From: Chromera velia | Taxonomy: Eukaryota; Sar; Chromeraceae | Length of the DNA: 44,683 bases | NCBI GenBank assembly: GCA_018398765.1 | Contig: JAHBMJ010000585.1 | Coordinates: 1-44,683 of the forward strand | Direction of reading: 5' to 3' | In this document: positions 26,478 to 37,613 of the stretch, piece by piece | How positions within the stretch are numbered: the first letter of the stretch is position 1 | How the letters are laid out: each line of letters begins with the position of its first letter | Position numbers and translations under genes: made by a program | The notes under the pieces: generated by a model | Database searches by the model: none | What the model saw: the letters and a program-made list of their open reading frames with translations, nothing else | Told to the model about the DNA's origin: nothing

Positions 26478-27470
26478 AGGAATGAACACACATGCCCGTG
26501 TGTTTGGGTGGATGGATGCATGTCGGAACTTTACAGGCTTTGATGGATGTGTGTGGGTTTTCACCCAGAATGGGAACTCAAATTCGTTTATAGATTCTTG
26601 CTTTCCTTCCCTCTAGCTCTCTTTCCCTCTTCTCGGTTCAATTGCATGGGTCCATGCATGCATGCAGCCTGATGCAGGCAAGCAGGCACAGGGCGTCAAT
26701 TGCGCGTTCGGTGCAGGATGGATGGTGTGCAGATGCATAATCGATCGAATGGTCAAAATGTACATGGGTGCATGCTGATGTGTCACTGTTTTTCAACCTT
26801 GATTCTTGCTTTGAAGAAATCCTGCACTCGAAGGAGCTGAGAGCCCGTAACTTTCATAGATGAATGCGTGCGTGCATGCATGCATGCGTGAATGCATTTT
26901 TACAAGAATGATTTCGACAAAGTCGTCTCTTTTGAGACAGGCTCATTCGGTATTTATGGGTGCAGGACATGCATGCAGCTATGGCGGGAGTCGGAGCCGC
27001 GGGACAGCCTACCTGCTTCATTGCAAATATTGAAGGCTGACACATTGTCCCGCAAAAGAACTCTTCGTTAAAAAAGTTTGTTTGCCGTTCATACGAACTT
27101 GTCACGAAGCAGTTTGAGAGCTATAGTTTTCATATCATAATATATACATAGAAAGTGCATGCACTAAGAAGGGCATGTAATACCTAGGCTAGTATAATAT
27201 TCAATCTAATGAGTCGCGTAGATCGCGTATGTAGGCTGTGTGCTCATTCAATTTTTTTTTATGCGTGAAGAGTTAAATATAAATCCTGTCTGATGATGAT
27301 GATGTGACTAAACCTAGGATTAAACCCGCCAGCCATCGTATCCCAATGGCAAAGGGCAGTCTGTGAGCATTCATGTCATATTGCAAGCTAGGAGCACGCT
27401 AGCGAATGCTCGCCTAAAGCGGCCGAACCTTAGGACTACTAGCTAGCAAAGCGCTGCTCCCCAGGATCGA

Positions 27471-28322
27471 TCAGTTTGGTCCTAGACATGCAGCAATAAG
27501 GGCACTGGCCTTTCTGGCGTCCCTTTGAAGAAGAAGCGAGAAGTACCGCCTTACACGCTCCTCGGCCTGCCCCAACCCTCTACCCCCTCGGGCCTCCTGT
27601 TTCTCTCCGTACTCACACACTTCTTCTATCAACATACGCTCCAGTCGCCTATACCAGAGATCGCTCAGTCTCCCCCGCGGCACTTCCGTTCGAACATAAG
27701 TTGTCAGGCGGTGAGTCGGGTCGTCAATCAGTTTTTCACAAGATTTTTCTTTACAGGCCTTGCAAATTGATTCAACCTTCCCCCTATGGTTTGTCCCCCC
27801 TCCAACAACGGCGCACAACACAGGGCGGAAAACTGCCCCAGGGGATGCCAGGAACTGCTTGGCGAGTGGTTTAACCGAAGGAGACCTTAAGCCCCCTTTC
27901 CCCTCCGCCAGGCTTCCTAAGACCAGTTTTGCAAAGCGTTGGCTGCTTTTATTCTCCTTCTGATAATCAGTCAGGCAGGCAGACGGAGGAAAAGACATAC
28001 CATGCATTCCTTGTCTACCTTGTCTCCCTCCTCTCCTTTCCATCACGGAAACCGGGTTTGCCCAGTTTTCCAACCATTTGTTGACTTCTCTGCTTCTCAC
28101 CCCCCTTCTCAGCCTGCTATCTGAAGTTCTGAAATCAACCTCATCAGGTTCACCTTCAAGAAGGGCAGAACTGACGGGTTGCACAAGCCCCTTTGCCAAC
28201 CCCGACCATGCCCTAAGCTCCCCCCTCCTGTGGCATGCCCACAGCGCTTGAGGCAAAGCCAATCGCGCAAGGGAAAGACTTCTCAAATACCCCCCCACTT
28301 TGACACTGAGAATCTCTCTCAT
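27471..28322 (-). pseudogene. LINE C-terminal domain
   Basis: An open stretch of 283 codons following the RT, rich in Arg, Leu and Ala. It has a CKAC...C...H segment (ICKACKEKSCEKLIDDPTHR) where many LINEs carry a C-x2-C...H...C knuckle; the last Cys is not evident. It ends with a stop at 27471. Assignment rests mostly on position behind the RT and the same orientation. Confidence 0.65.
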
Positions 28323-28415
28323 AGGCCTCAGCCCAACGGCTGCAAGGGTGGAAAAGATAAAAGAATTCCAGGGCAGATGGAGAGACTAACGCATAAAACG
28401 AAGCTGAAGAGAGTC

Positions 28416-29979
28416 TCAGCATTGGGTGTCAGATTCTCGAATCGGGAGGGCTTCAAGGGAATAAGTGGCGGCGGGTTCCCATGTCCCCCTGAAGAGGGAC
28501 ATACAACTATGTGGGGAGAGCGTCCCTATTGATGCGTACAAACCCATAGCTCCTCTTACTTCCCTCTCTACAGCTTTAAGTCTGGCAGTCACAGACTTAC
28601 GAGGGTTCACATCACAGAAGACCTGACAACCCAAGTATTTGTAACTAAGTTTCTACCCATTCGACCGTCCGACCCTTGAAAAGAATTTCTTCCTCCCCCC
28701 CCCTGCCTGCTAATCTCATCACTTTCATTTTTTTTAAATTCACTGTCAGACCCCATGTATCATAATACATGGCCAACCGATCCATTCTCTTTTGGAGGTC
28801 GCGGGGGGAGTGCCCAAAGATTACGAGATCATCTGCATAACTGATGCTCTCTATCAGAAGGTCTCCCAGCCTCACTTCCTGGGATGAATCGTCCCTTTGA
28901 TCTCTACTCTGGAGACTAACTGAAGTATGCAAATTATTGATGAAGAGAAGAAATAGGAGAAGAGAGAGGGGGTCACCTTGTTTTACCCCTGTTCCCTCTT
29001 CAAACATGCTTTCCGACCCGTCAATCTTCCCCATGACCTTGATATACAATGTCATTGCATAGATCATATTAATGTCTCTTTTTGAAAGCCCCTCCTCTCT
29101 AAGTCTCTGGATCAATTTCTTTCTGTCAACTCTATCAAATGCCTTGCTAAAGTCTACGAAACACGCGAATAAAAGTTTTTTTTTGTTTCTGGAAGTTTCA
29201 GAAACTTTAAGGGCAAACAAAGCATGAATGCCCTCTCTAGTCCCCACTCCCTTTCTAAAATTCAATCCTATCTGTCTGTCGTCTATCCTTGCTCTCAGAT
29301 GGAGGCGAGAATCCATCAACAAAGCAAAGAGCTTAGCCAGAAGGGTCGCTATATGAATAGGCCTCCATTTATCCACTAGCGGAGACACGGGGCCTTTGGG
29401 GACTGGGACAATGCGAATGAAGTTCCATGTAGACGGCCAGTAAGAAAAGAGATGAAAGAGATTAAAAAAAATAAAGAGAAGAAAACGGGAGAGACGCGAC
29501 GACCCGAAACACAGAGCAGCGTATTTAAGAGAGAGACCCTCAAGCCCAGCCCCCTTATTTGGGTTTACTTTTTTTATGACCGTTTCATATAGGGAAAGGG
29601 AGAAGAAAGGAGACCAAGGGGGAGGAGGAGGGCTGGAAGGTAGGGGGAGGTTGGGAAGTCCCTCTCCTTTAAACACCGACGCCCAGAAATTGGAGAAAGC
29701 ATCTGCCGACGGTCTGTCCCCCGCTCCATCCCCTCCCATCTGTTGCGCCCTCTTCCACTTCCACACCGCTGAGGGGTCCCTAGCGGCCTTCTGGGTAAGA
29801 CGCTCTGCCTGTGCACACGCGTATGCCTTTCTTTTCCTTACGATCAATCTTCCCCTTTCCCTTACCAGCTTATCTTTATGACTTAAAAGTGAAAAAAAAA
29901 AAAATGATGAAAAAAAAAAATGGTTTGTGACGCTTAAGTTTTTTTTGTTTTTAACGAGATGATTTTGTTTCAAAAACAC
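28416..29979 (-). pseudogene. LINE reverse transcriptase domain
   Basis: A 444-codon open stretch (29979-28645) holds RT motifs in order: NKGAGLEGLSLKYAALC; WNFIRIVPVPKG; WRPIHIATLLAKLFALLM; FVDFSKAFDRV with the first catalytic Asp; GTGVKQGDPLS; SYADDLVIFG with the catalytic Asp pair; and WGLTVNLKKMKVM. The catalytic residues are intact. The following thumb part (YKYLGCQVFCDV onwards, 28652-28416) is in another frame, so the copy carries a frameshift near 28.64 kb. Just upstream, PSAVWKWKRAQQ is typical of the pre-RT region. It copies element RNA at the nicked target in the LINE cycle. Confidence 0.88.
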
Positions 29980-30489
29980 CTAAAAAGTTCGGATTAAAAA
30001 GTCAAGTTCGAATCTAAAAAATACTTGAATATGTCTCATTCTTTTTTCTCTGGATCTATCATTACTTCGTCTGCCCACTGTTCATGTTCTTAGTTCTCTC
30101 TCGGCCTTCCTTACCCTTTCATTCATTTCTTTACACTCCCGGTCCTACCAAAGGGCGGCTATCTGTCCTTTTCTTTGTTTATCGGATTTCTTTCTACCCC
30201 TCTGCTTCCTCTCCCCCGGTTGTGCTAACTTCCTTTCCCATTCACCTGCTAGGCCCTTAACTCTCTCAACCAGGGTCTCAGGGATGGATGTAGGAGGGAT
30301 TGGCTGACTGGGGGGGGGACTCCGAGGGGGGGGGCAAACATGAAAGAGAAGGAGACCATTATGAGATAATTCTGCAGCTTTCTCACCAGTGTCCCATAAA
30401 CCGGGCCAGCATGCCTCAGAAAGCTGTCAAACGGAAGACGCCAGGATAGCTATCTCTTTATCTTTTACAGGTGAGATTCTACACGACTT

Positions 30490-31108
30490 CTAAAAAGGGG
30501 GTCCAAGACTCAACAAGGGATGAGGCACGGAGGTGGAGAGGTCAATGGCTTCTGAGTCGACTAAAGCGAGACCGCAAGAGACTGAGCAGTGTTCTAGAGC
30601 AGCATTTAGAAACATTTTAACTCCAAATGAGGACCAAGAAGACAGAAGTGCGGGGTCAATAAGGATAAAATCAATAACAGAACAGGGCTTGCCTTCTCTA
30701 TAGTGTGTGCACGCCCCCGGACAGTTAATTTCTACACCCCTGCCCTTGTTTATGAATCTAACTCCATTTAGAGGCATCAAGTTTGAGGCTTCACACAGGC
30801 AAAGTAAAGCCCGACCCTCTACATCTATTTGTGATCCGCATTCTGATTCTAACTACCCCCTGAACCACCCCACTTCCTTCTTCACCCCCCCTCCTTCCCA
30901 GGTCTGCTCCAGGTCCTGTGTCTTCTGTGACTACCTCCCTTTCCCAAGTGATTCCCTTAGGGAGTTCGGTTCCAATGTGTGAATTAAAATCTCCCAGCAC
31001 CAGCCGCCTAGCTGACAAGGGGACATCACACACCGCATCAAGCAGAAATTCCCTCTCTTGTTCTTTCGTTACTCCATCTCTCAGATTCTCGTGAGCACTT
31101 CTCTGAAG
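30490..31108 (-). pseudogene. LINE AP-endonuclease domain remnant
   Basis: Minus-strand open stretches give LVLGDFNSHIG, the GDFN motif of APE-type endonucleases. They then give MPLNGVRFINKG...SVIDFILID (the C-terminal beta-sheet region of these enzymes) and LEHCSVSCGLAL in place of the SDH motif. Two frames are needed, so at least one frameshift lies near 30.8 kb. The N-terminal third of the domain is missing. In an intact LINE this enzyme nicks the target DNA to prime reverse transcription. Confidence 0.75.
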
Positions 31109-31923
31109 GTCTATATAGAATCATGTGCGTATAAACTTAAAAAAAAATTAGGAGGTTTGACACTGAGGATTAGGATTAGGAAAAAAGCTGGTATACTACA
31201 TGCCTAGCTACGTACAGAAGTACTCCTAGTGTTTAATTTCATATCTAATCATGATTCTGATGTGTCTAGGCGCTTTTCCTGGAAGCCGCACGTCGGACAT
31301 TCGGCCTAGCATTCGGCATTAGGGCGGGAATAGGCGGGAAGCCAATCCTCCGGCAATATTAATTCTAATCCTAATCTTAATATACTCAAAATAAAATTAA
31401 ATACTAGATCGCGGACAAAAACTGGAACATCAATGCTATGTTATGCTATGCAATGCTATAAATAATAATAAAAAAAAATGATATGTCTATAAGTCTAGCG
31501 CACTGACGCATATAATTTGCCAGTCAGTATCTGATAAACAATCACTGCAATCACTAGTGCAATCAATGAATCATTCATCAATTTAAAGAAAGATTCAATT
31601 AATACATTGGGCTAGGCTTAGGGCCAGGCTCTAAGCGAGGTTATTATAATACGAGTTATAATAGTTTAAATTCTGACTGGTTATACATATCAAGCTAGAT
31701 ATGATCTAGGATATGATGATGATGATGATTGACGGTTATTGACTTGAATTCAGATCGTTATGTGTACAAACTTAGGTACAAACTTGAAACGTGAAACACT
31801 GATCTGTGCAGATACACTGGCATGCATGCATACAGTCCCATGGACACACATCTAGACATGCATCGATCGATGTCTCCTGTATACTGGATGCTGGCAACAA
31901 CCTCAGGCTCTTAAATACCCTCC
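31109..31923. other. AT-rich spacer upstream of the truncated LINE
   Basis: No gene. The sequence is AT-rich with repeated ATGCTATG words near 31432-31457 and a run of (ATG)n at 31714-31730, the same trinucleotide as at the LINE tail. The last 100 bases hold ATGCATGC words and should include the 3' UTR of the gene on the minus strand at 31924. Confidence 0.5.
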
Positions 31924-32933
31924 TTATTCCTCCTCCCCCTCTTCTTCATCAAGTTCATCTTCCTGGTCCTCTTCGTCATCGTCCCCACTAGCAGCCCCAT
32001 CCTCTTCCCCGCCGTGATCCCCCCCTACCTCAGAATCTCCAAGCTGTGGACCTTCCACCTTCACAGACCTGCACCGATCGAGAAGGGGCCTCCACCCCTC
32101 TCGTCCCCAGCCTTCTACTAGGCGGGTCAGCACAGTGGTCACATCTCGGTGGTGCTGCCTCTCGCTGGCAGGCACGTTTGGGAAACAAATGACGCCCTCT
32201 GCTTCCATGGCCTCGATAAGCCTCACAAACTGCATCTCCTTTCTCTCTCTTTCCTCAAAAGCTTTGCTCAACCCCGACAGACTCGCAGGTCTTCCGAGGC
32301 GAGCCCCCGACAACCGCCCCTGCCAGTGCATCTCGTACTCTTTCTTTGTCGGAACTCTTCGCACAAGCAAGAATTCGAAGGTGCGAACGTCCGGGAAGAG
32401 CTGCTTGTGAAAGTTGCAGAGCACAATGCTCAATTCACGCCAGAAAGCTGGCACAAACTCTTTCCTCAGCCTCTCCTTCAGCTTTCCTTTTGTCTCTGTC
32501 GATCCCATCCGAAGCAATCGAGCGATTAGAGTGGTAGAGGCCGCTCCCATGTGGAGCAACCAGACGAACAGTCGAGGGTCGGGATCAAAACGGCTGATCG
32601 CTCTCTGAAAGAAAAAGGGGGGGAAGGTCTTCGGATCAAAATTGTTCGCAAACGTGTATCGAATGTCCATCTCCTTGTCGAGGCAAGCGTTGATGTGCTC
32701 CGCCAGACGAACCTCGAGGCCTGCATGGGTGCATGCAAATGCGTGCGCCGAGAGACATTCATAACCAATTTGACAATATGCACATCTGTCTTACTCGGAG
32801 CCGGGAGGTTGCAAGAGAGGAAATTCAGGGAGACATACTCTGCCGGACATGGAAGGGCGCAGCGTAGGGCAGAGGGAGAGGGACATGGCGATACACAGGA
32901 CACACATGTACACACATAAGACACACACATAAG

Positions 32934-33017
<84 letters not shown>

Positions 33018-35505
33018 CCGCTTGAAGGTTGTGGTCCGGAAAAAGGAGCAGGTAGGGCACAGATAGATCTTTACAAACTTTAATTACAGAAATAGTCAGA
33101 AAGCAGGACCCATACGTCATTTCTTTCTCTCCCTCCCTCCTTTACTTCTCTTGACTGATTGTCCAAACGGACAGACCGGACAGGTCGAGAGGCGGGAAGA
33201 CGGACAGAGGGATGAGGGAGTTAGTGATCACTTGCTTTACCGCCCCTCTATTTTTTCATGACTTTTTTCATTCTTGTTTTCCTCTGCTTCTTCTTCCGCC
33301 CCGTCTGCTTTGCAGTTTTTCTTTTGTGCAGACAGAAAGATTCACGAAAAAGCAAATGGATAGATAAATATGCATACAAAGCAGGGGTATGTTTGCATGT
33401 ATTCATAAAACCATACAGGAGAGAAAGAGAGGACATGCAAAGACGATGGAGGAAAGAAACAAGGCACCACCGCCCCACCCACCTACCCACCTTGAGGAGG
33501 AGGGGGAGGGTCGGTGCCCTCGTCAGCCTCGTCAAGGTGTCTGGCGACGTCGACTTCGTAGGCCCTCAATTCGGGGGGGGTCTCTGGATCAAGATCGGGG
33601 AACCCCCAGGGAACAGGAGGGTCTTGTGTGCGCAGCCGTTTCATCGTCTCCCAGTCCTTTGACCACCTGAAGGAATGAATATGCGTGTGCATGGACAGAC
33701 ATGCATCGATATCGATAGATTCACACACGTACACCGACACTTCCAATGAATGGACGGGAGGTCTCAAGCCACTCACACACCCAGCTCAGCCAGCACTCTC
33801 TGAAACACCAATTTGGAATTTTTTGCCCCCTTCTTTTCCCTGTCTGTGCCTTCACTCCCGATTTCTTCTTCTCACTATCTTGCTCTCCTTCTTTCCTTCC
33901 TCCTACTCGTGTCCTCTCTTTCCTTCTCTCGCTTCTGGCTTTGTGTCTCATTTTCCTCCTTTCTTTGTTTTTCTTCTTCTGCTACTGTTGCGTTCGGTTC
34001 TTTTCCTCTTTCTTCGTCGAAATGGTCTTCGTTTCCTTTTTGCCTTGCTACGTGTTTTCCGTCTTTTGCCGTTTCTATCTGCTTTCTCTTTCTCCGTTTC
34101 CTCTTCTTCTCGCCTCTCTGACTCACTTTGCTTTGCTGAAAGCCGCCCTATCAGCACGACTCTGCGTCTCACTGGGCGTCTCCGTTACCCCACTAAGCTC
34201 CCGAGCGTAGTCCCCGAAAGGCCCCTCCTCACGCATGTGCGCCTCTTTCGGCCCCCACGGACAAGGCTCCTCCTGCCGCTGAAGCCACTTCAAGACCTCC
34301 AGCTGGTTGTAGTAGACCGCGTTGTCGCAAAAACGTCCATTCCAGCCCACACGGGGGTGCAGGGACCGCATCCACTCCAGGAACGCGACGGCCTTCTCGG
34401 GAGGGCCTCTCCGGATAATCGCATGCACAACGTCCTGGTCAGAGTCTCTTGACCAGCTCAAGCTGTACTGCATTTCTGTGGCAAACACAATCGCATGGAA
34501 CTCGGCCTTCTGCCTGTCCAGCCCCTCAGGATCGTGAAGCCTCTCCCCCAATCTGCTGACTGCCCAATCGTACAGACGCTGGATCGACTCGAGGGGCGAG
34601 TCTGCTACAACTGCGGCAACCAACAGATACTTTACAAACGTTGATGCGTAGTACAGTCCTTCCGCATCTGCATCCCACTCGGAGTCGCGTCCCCTTGGGA
34701 ATCGCGCATCCTCAACCTTCTCCACCTCTCCCTTCAGTGCGTAGATGATCAGCAGAGTTGCGTCTGCCTCGACTGTGAGACGGTACAACTGTTCTTTCAA
34801 TTGGATCAAACGAGAAAAGGTAAACAGATGCTCATGAATTATCATACCCCCCCGCACAAGCTCCTCCAGCACACTAGAAGGAAATTTAGCCAGTCGAGAG
34901 AGGTGCCTGAACTCTGCACAGAGCTTGCCGCACCCCCCAGTGACGGACAAGATGGACGAAACCACCCATTCACGACCATCTGTGACTGCCTCCTGTACCC
35001 ACCCATCTTTCAAAATTGAGCTGAGGAGTTCGTCTCGGTCAATGACGGTAGACACCTCTCGGAGCAACGCCTCAAACAATGCTCGCCTGTTGCCCCAGAC
35101 GGCCCCTTGCAAGACAGCACAAAAATTGAAAAACCGAGCGATGCTATCCCACCCAAGTTCGGCCTCTGCGGACAGAAGTCCAAATGAATGGGCGGGAGAG
35201 GTGCCGAGAAGTAATGCCAACAGGTTTTCTTCCCCTCCGACTGCGGAGACAGCGAAGAGGACCTGTTCTGGTTCGGGGGGCTGAGGGAGATCGAGCAACC
35301 ATCGCAGCAGAGGAAAACCGCAATTCTGCACAACTTCTTCTGTAACCTTCGTGGTTGTTTCTCCATCAAAAAGAGCCATCGCTCTCTCATTAAATGATTT
35401 ACAGATAGAGCGGAGAACGACTGAAGCATGGGAGGAGAGGAACCTCAGCAGGGTTTCAGAAGGCGGGCTGTGGAGCAGCTCCTCTAGAGGGAAGAACGTG
35501 CTCAT
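31924..35505 (-). CDS. F-box/ankyrin-like protein with acidic tail, 3 exons, 783 aa
   Basis: Exons 35505-34127, 33666-33491 and 32720-31924 join in phase (784 codons with TAA). An upstream in-frame ATG at 35685 would add 60 residues. The chosen start gives MSTFFPLEELL...SETLLRFLSS...VLRSICKSFNERA, which looks like an F-box helix trio. Most of exon 1 is helical. Its C-terminal part has NQLEVLKWLQRQEEPCPWGP, close to the divergent ankyrin repeats (GHLEVLKWLR..GCPW) common in algae and giant viruses. Exon 2 repeats the theme (WETMKRLRTQDPPVPWG). Exon 3 is helical and basic, then ends in a Glu/Asp-rich tail of about 45 residues. F-box proteins pair substrates with ubiquitin ligases; that role is only a guess here. 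No exact family recognised. Confidence 0.7.
32939..33016. repeat. (CA)n to (GA)n microsatellite in an intron
   Basis: CACA words run into a long GA tract with AGAAG breaks. It is intronic between exons 2 and 3 of the minus-strand F-box/ankyrin-like gene and reads (CT)n in the transcript. Confidence 0.95.
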
Positions 35506-35746
35506 CCTGCCTTCCTGGCTCAGTCGGATGGTGTAGCTGTGGAGACGGGCTTTTGAACGAGCAGCGAAGGACTCTGACGAATCTTCTACCGGTCGACCAA
35601 GCAAACGTGTGCTTCTGCTGTGGAGATCTGGTGTATGTCTGGTGTCTTCTGTAGTATCGAATAGTATCGATGCACTGATATGCACTGTCGTTGGTATATG
35701 TTGGTATGCATGCCGTCGGTGGAGTTGGAGCTCTGAGCTGTGACGG

Positions 35747-35968
35747 TGCCGTGGCCCCCGGCCGACGGTATGTTAAAGTGGTATAGTACCCCCCAATTAT
35801 TTATTAATGTTCAAGTAGCCACGAAAAAATGGAGAGTTTGCGTCCCCAGCCGGCCCCTGCATGCCGCCGGGCCAACGGACGTCAACCTGTCAGATACCGT
35901 GGCCGCCGGCGGAGCCGGCCAACGAAATTGAACTTTCAATAGTTCATGAACTTTTGGGGGCCACGGCA
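35747..35968. repeat. Unit bounded by a perfect 13-bp inverted repeat, with GC hairpins
   Basis: TGCCGTGGCCCCC at 35747-35759 is the exact reverse complement of GGGGGCCACGGCA at 35956-35968. Inside is GCCGGC-GGA-GCCGGC (35905-35919), a hairpin with a three-base loop, and other CCGGC-rich words. No coding potential. It may be a short palindromic mobile repeat or a piece of organelle-like DNA. No target duplication was seen. Confidence 0.45.
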
Positions 35969-36002
35969 TGCTCCCTGGCAGGCTTTCTGGAGCGGTTTTA
36001 GC

Positions 36003-36021
36003 ACCGCGGCTGCGCCGCGGT
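36003..36021. repeat. GC-rich hairpin, 8-bp stem, 3-base loop
   Basis: ACCGCGGC-TGC-GCCGCGGT is a perfect stem-loop. A related GCGCC-GCA-GGCGC lies at 36101-36113. Together with 35905-35919 they form a small family of GC hairpins with trinucleotide loops inside otherwise AT-containing DNA. Confidence 0.55.
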
Positions 36022-36077
36022 TCCTTCCAGGCCCCTCCGCGGCGGCGCCCCCCCCCGTTTGGGACATGACCCCATAT

Positions 36078-36098
36078 ACCGTAAAAACGGTTTTTTTT
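36078..36098 (+). terminator. Hairpin followed by eight T, terminator-like
   Basis: ACCGT-AAAA-ACGGT at 36078-36091 is followed by a T run ending at 36098. In a bacterial or organellar genome this would pass for an intrinsic terminator. In nuclear DNA its meaning is unclear; a T run also stops RNA polymerase III. The core CCGTAAAAACGG also occurs at 4149-4160 without a T run. Confidence 0.3.
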
Positions 36099-36113
36099 GA
36101 GCGCCGCAGGCGC

Positions 36114-36480
36114 CAAAAATGTTTTTTAAGGTGTTTCAATGATAAATTTGATCAATTGCTGATTAATTTGGTTCCACTTACCTCAGAAAAGGTAAAGACC
36201 AGAATAATCACTCCATGGTGCTTAGTGCCGCTCCACGGTCACACCGTACCGCGGTGTTTGACTGTAAACGCTGTGGTGTCTAGAAAACCTGCTCCCTGGA
36301 AGCATTTCAGTATTAACGTGATACACCCAACCAGTTGGGTGAGTGCCTCGGGGGGCCTGTTGGTAGGCTAGTATCGGGATAAAGGTATATGCATACGCCC
36401 GCGCGATCGACTGTGATGGACGTGACTGTAAGCAGAATACGGGGCTAGAACTCTCAACGCTAACGATGTGCATTCAGAGT
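36114..36480. other. Spacer, no gene seen
   Basis: Contains a palindrome-like CACCGTACCGCGGTG near 36242-36256. Open frames are short and unrecognised. It lies between the hairpin cluster and the presumed 3' end of the outer chromovirus. Confidence 0.4.
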
Positions 36481-37037
36481 TCATAGACTATAAGAGTTTG
36501 ACCTAGAGAGGTTTGTACATTGTTCCTTCGATCAAGCCAGTCCAACGATGGTTAGCGATCGTTAGCTAATTCGAATGTATGCAGATCGATGTCACTTTAT
36601 TCAGTCCTGCGCCAAGCCACACTTATTGAAGTCCGCGCGCGCATCACCGCGGCGCCGCCGGCCTCGCGGCTCCGCCACTCCGCGGGTCCGTCGCGTACTC
36701 GCCGCTCGTAGCCTGCCTATACCTGCCCGCTGCTTTGAAACCGACGTCCACGCTCGGTTCCAGTGCCTGCACACATCCATAACTAATCGACCTCATGGCC
36801 TTGATTAATAACATGCACCTGCACACTTCATCGACCCATAAATGAACGAAGCAAGTTGGAATGCAGAGTCCGACCCCCATACTGCCACTCTGCATCTATG
36901 CATGATGCAGGATAGAATTGCTTTCTGCCTCGAATCACTTACCAGGGAATTTCATCTTCCCAAAACTCACACATACGCATTCCACTCCACAAACCTCTTA
37001 GTTCTGCCCATACTGATTTCACCTCCCTACTTTTTAA
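36481..37037 (-). other. Probable 3' non-coding part/LTR of the outer chromovirus
   Basis: It follows the chromodomain of the minus-strand element. A purine-rich run in minus-strand sense is at 37075-37100 and another near 37020-37035. A GAATAAAGTGAC word, possibly the polyadenylation signal of an LTR, lies near 36595 on the minus strand. The partner LTR is outside the window, so the limits cannot be set. A GC-rich patch at 36630-36705 resembles the hairpins at 35.9-36.1 kb. Confidence 0.4.
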
Positions 37038-37293
37038 TTACCACCTACACCTGCCCGTTGCTTGTTTCTCTTTCTCCTGCTGTCTTTTCTTTTCTTTGAA
37101 GGCATACAATGCCTCCTTTGCATGTATCAGGTTGACAGCAGGCTCCCATGATGCATTCTCTTTACTTTCTCCTTCCCACCACACCAGGTAGTGCGCCTGT
37201 TTGTCTATCTTTCTGTGGTTGAGAATCTCTTTTACTTCATACTCAATCTCTTCTGATGTAGGCAACCGAACAGCAGGCAGAGAATCATCTTTC

Positions 37294-37613
37294 CGTTACG
37301 TTGTGGCTTGTACGGCGATTTGATCACCCGCCAACCTTGCTAGAACTGGGACTGGGAAACTAACTTCGCAATACTAAGCCCGGCCAGCATTAATTAAGTG
37401 CACTAAGAGAATTAAGTAACAGACTGACAATACAGAGAAAAAAATAATAGACTTGCAATACAGAAATAAATAGAAGCATGCCGTACAGTCTTTGTCCATC
37501 TGTATCGCTTGAATGGAGTCCTTGGAAGTGAACTCTGACTGACAGACTTAAGGAGGTAAGGTACGATAAGTCTCCAACTAGATTACGTTCTTAGTCTAGG
37601 AGGAAATCTGACG
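37294..37613 (+). repeat. 5' LTR of the inner chromovirus
   Basis: 320 bp, matching the 3' copy end to end with about 11 substitutions and no indel seen. It starts CGTTACG and ends TCTGACG, so the ends are not the usual TG...CA; CGTTA/TGACG forms an imperfect inverted repeat. Confidence 0.93.

Larger units (their letters stand above)
22959..27289. other. Microsatellite-rich gene-poor region
   Basis: More than 4 kb without an ORF I can tie to a protein. Open frames on both strands translate only low-complexity or Cys/Val- or His/Thr-rich repeats. Strand-biased purine or pyrimidine blocks alternate with many microsatellites: GT at 23270-23300, GACA at 24700-24726, GGAA at 25538-25571, TTTG at 25688-25711, AATG at 26451-26475 and ATGC at 26653-26668 and 26874-26888. 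The first few hundred bases must hold the 3' UTR of the serine-rich protein gene. The last 200 bases turn AT-rich next to the LINE. Confidence 0.6.
27290..31108 (-). mobile_element. Decayed LINE (non-LTR retrotransposon), 5' truncated
   Basis: Reading the minus strand, the order is an APE-type endonuclease (from about 31108), a charged linker with EWERKLAQPGERKQRGRKKS and REC...RKAERELR (30.3-30.06 kb), reverse transcriptase (to about 28.4 kb) and a C-terminal domain (to 27471). The 3' end has an ATG/CAT trinucleotide run at 27293-27304 as possible tail. The endonuclease lacks its N-terminal part, so the copy is 5' truncated, as LINEs often are. The frame changes several times: stops interrupt the linker near 30.43 kb, and a frameshift near 28.64 kb separates VEWVET from YKYLGCQVF. 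This copy cannot be autonomous. The clade is undetermined; the APE endonuclease and C-terminal Cys/His segment suit L1/Jockey/CR1-like groups. Confidence 0.85.

Noticed and set aside
26440-26900. Recurring TGCATGCA and AATG words considered as a CRISPR-like or regulatory array
   Set aside because: The units are plain microsatellites without unique spacers.
33685-34452. 255-codon plus-strand open frame with hydrophobic stretches
   Set aside because: It is antisense to an intron and to exon 1 of the F-box/ankyrin-like gene. The apparent membrane segments are translated T/C-rich DNA.
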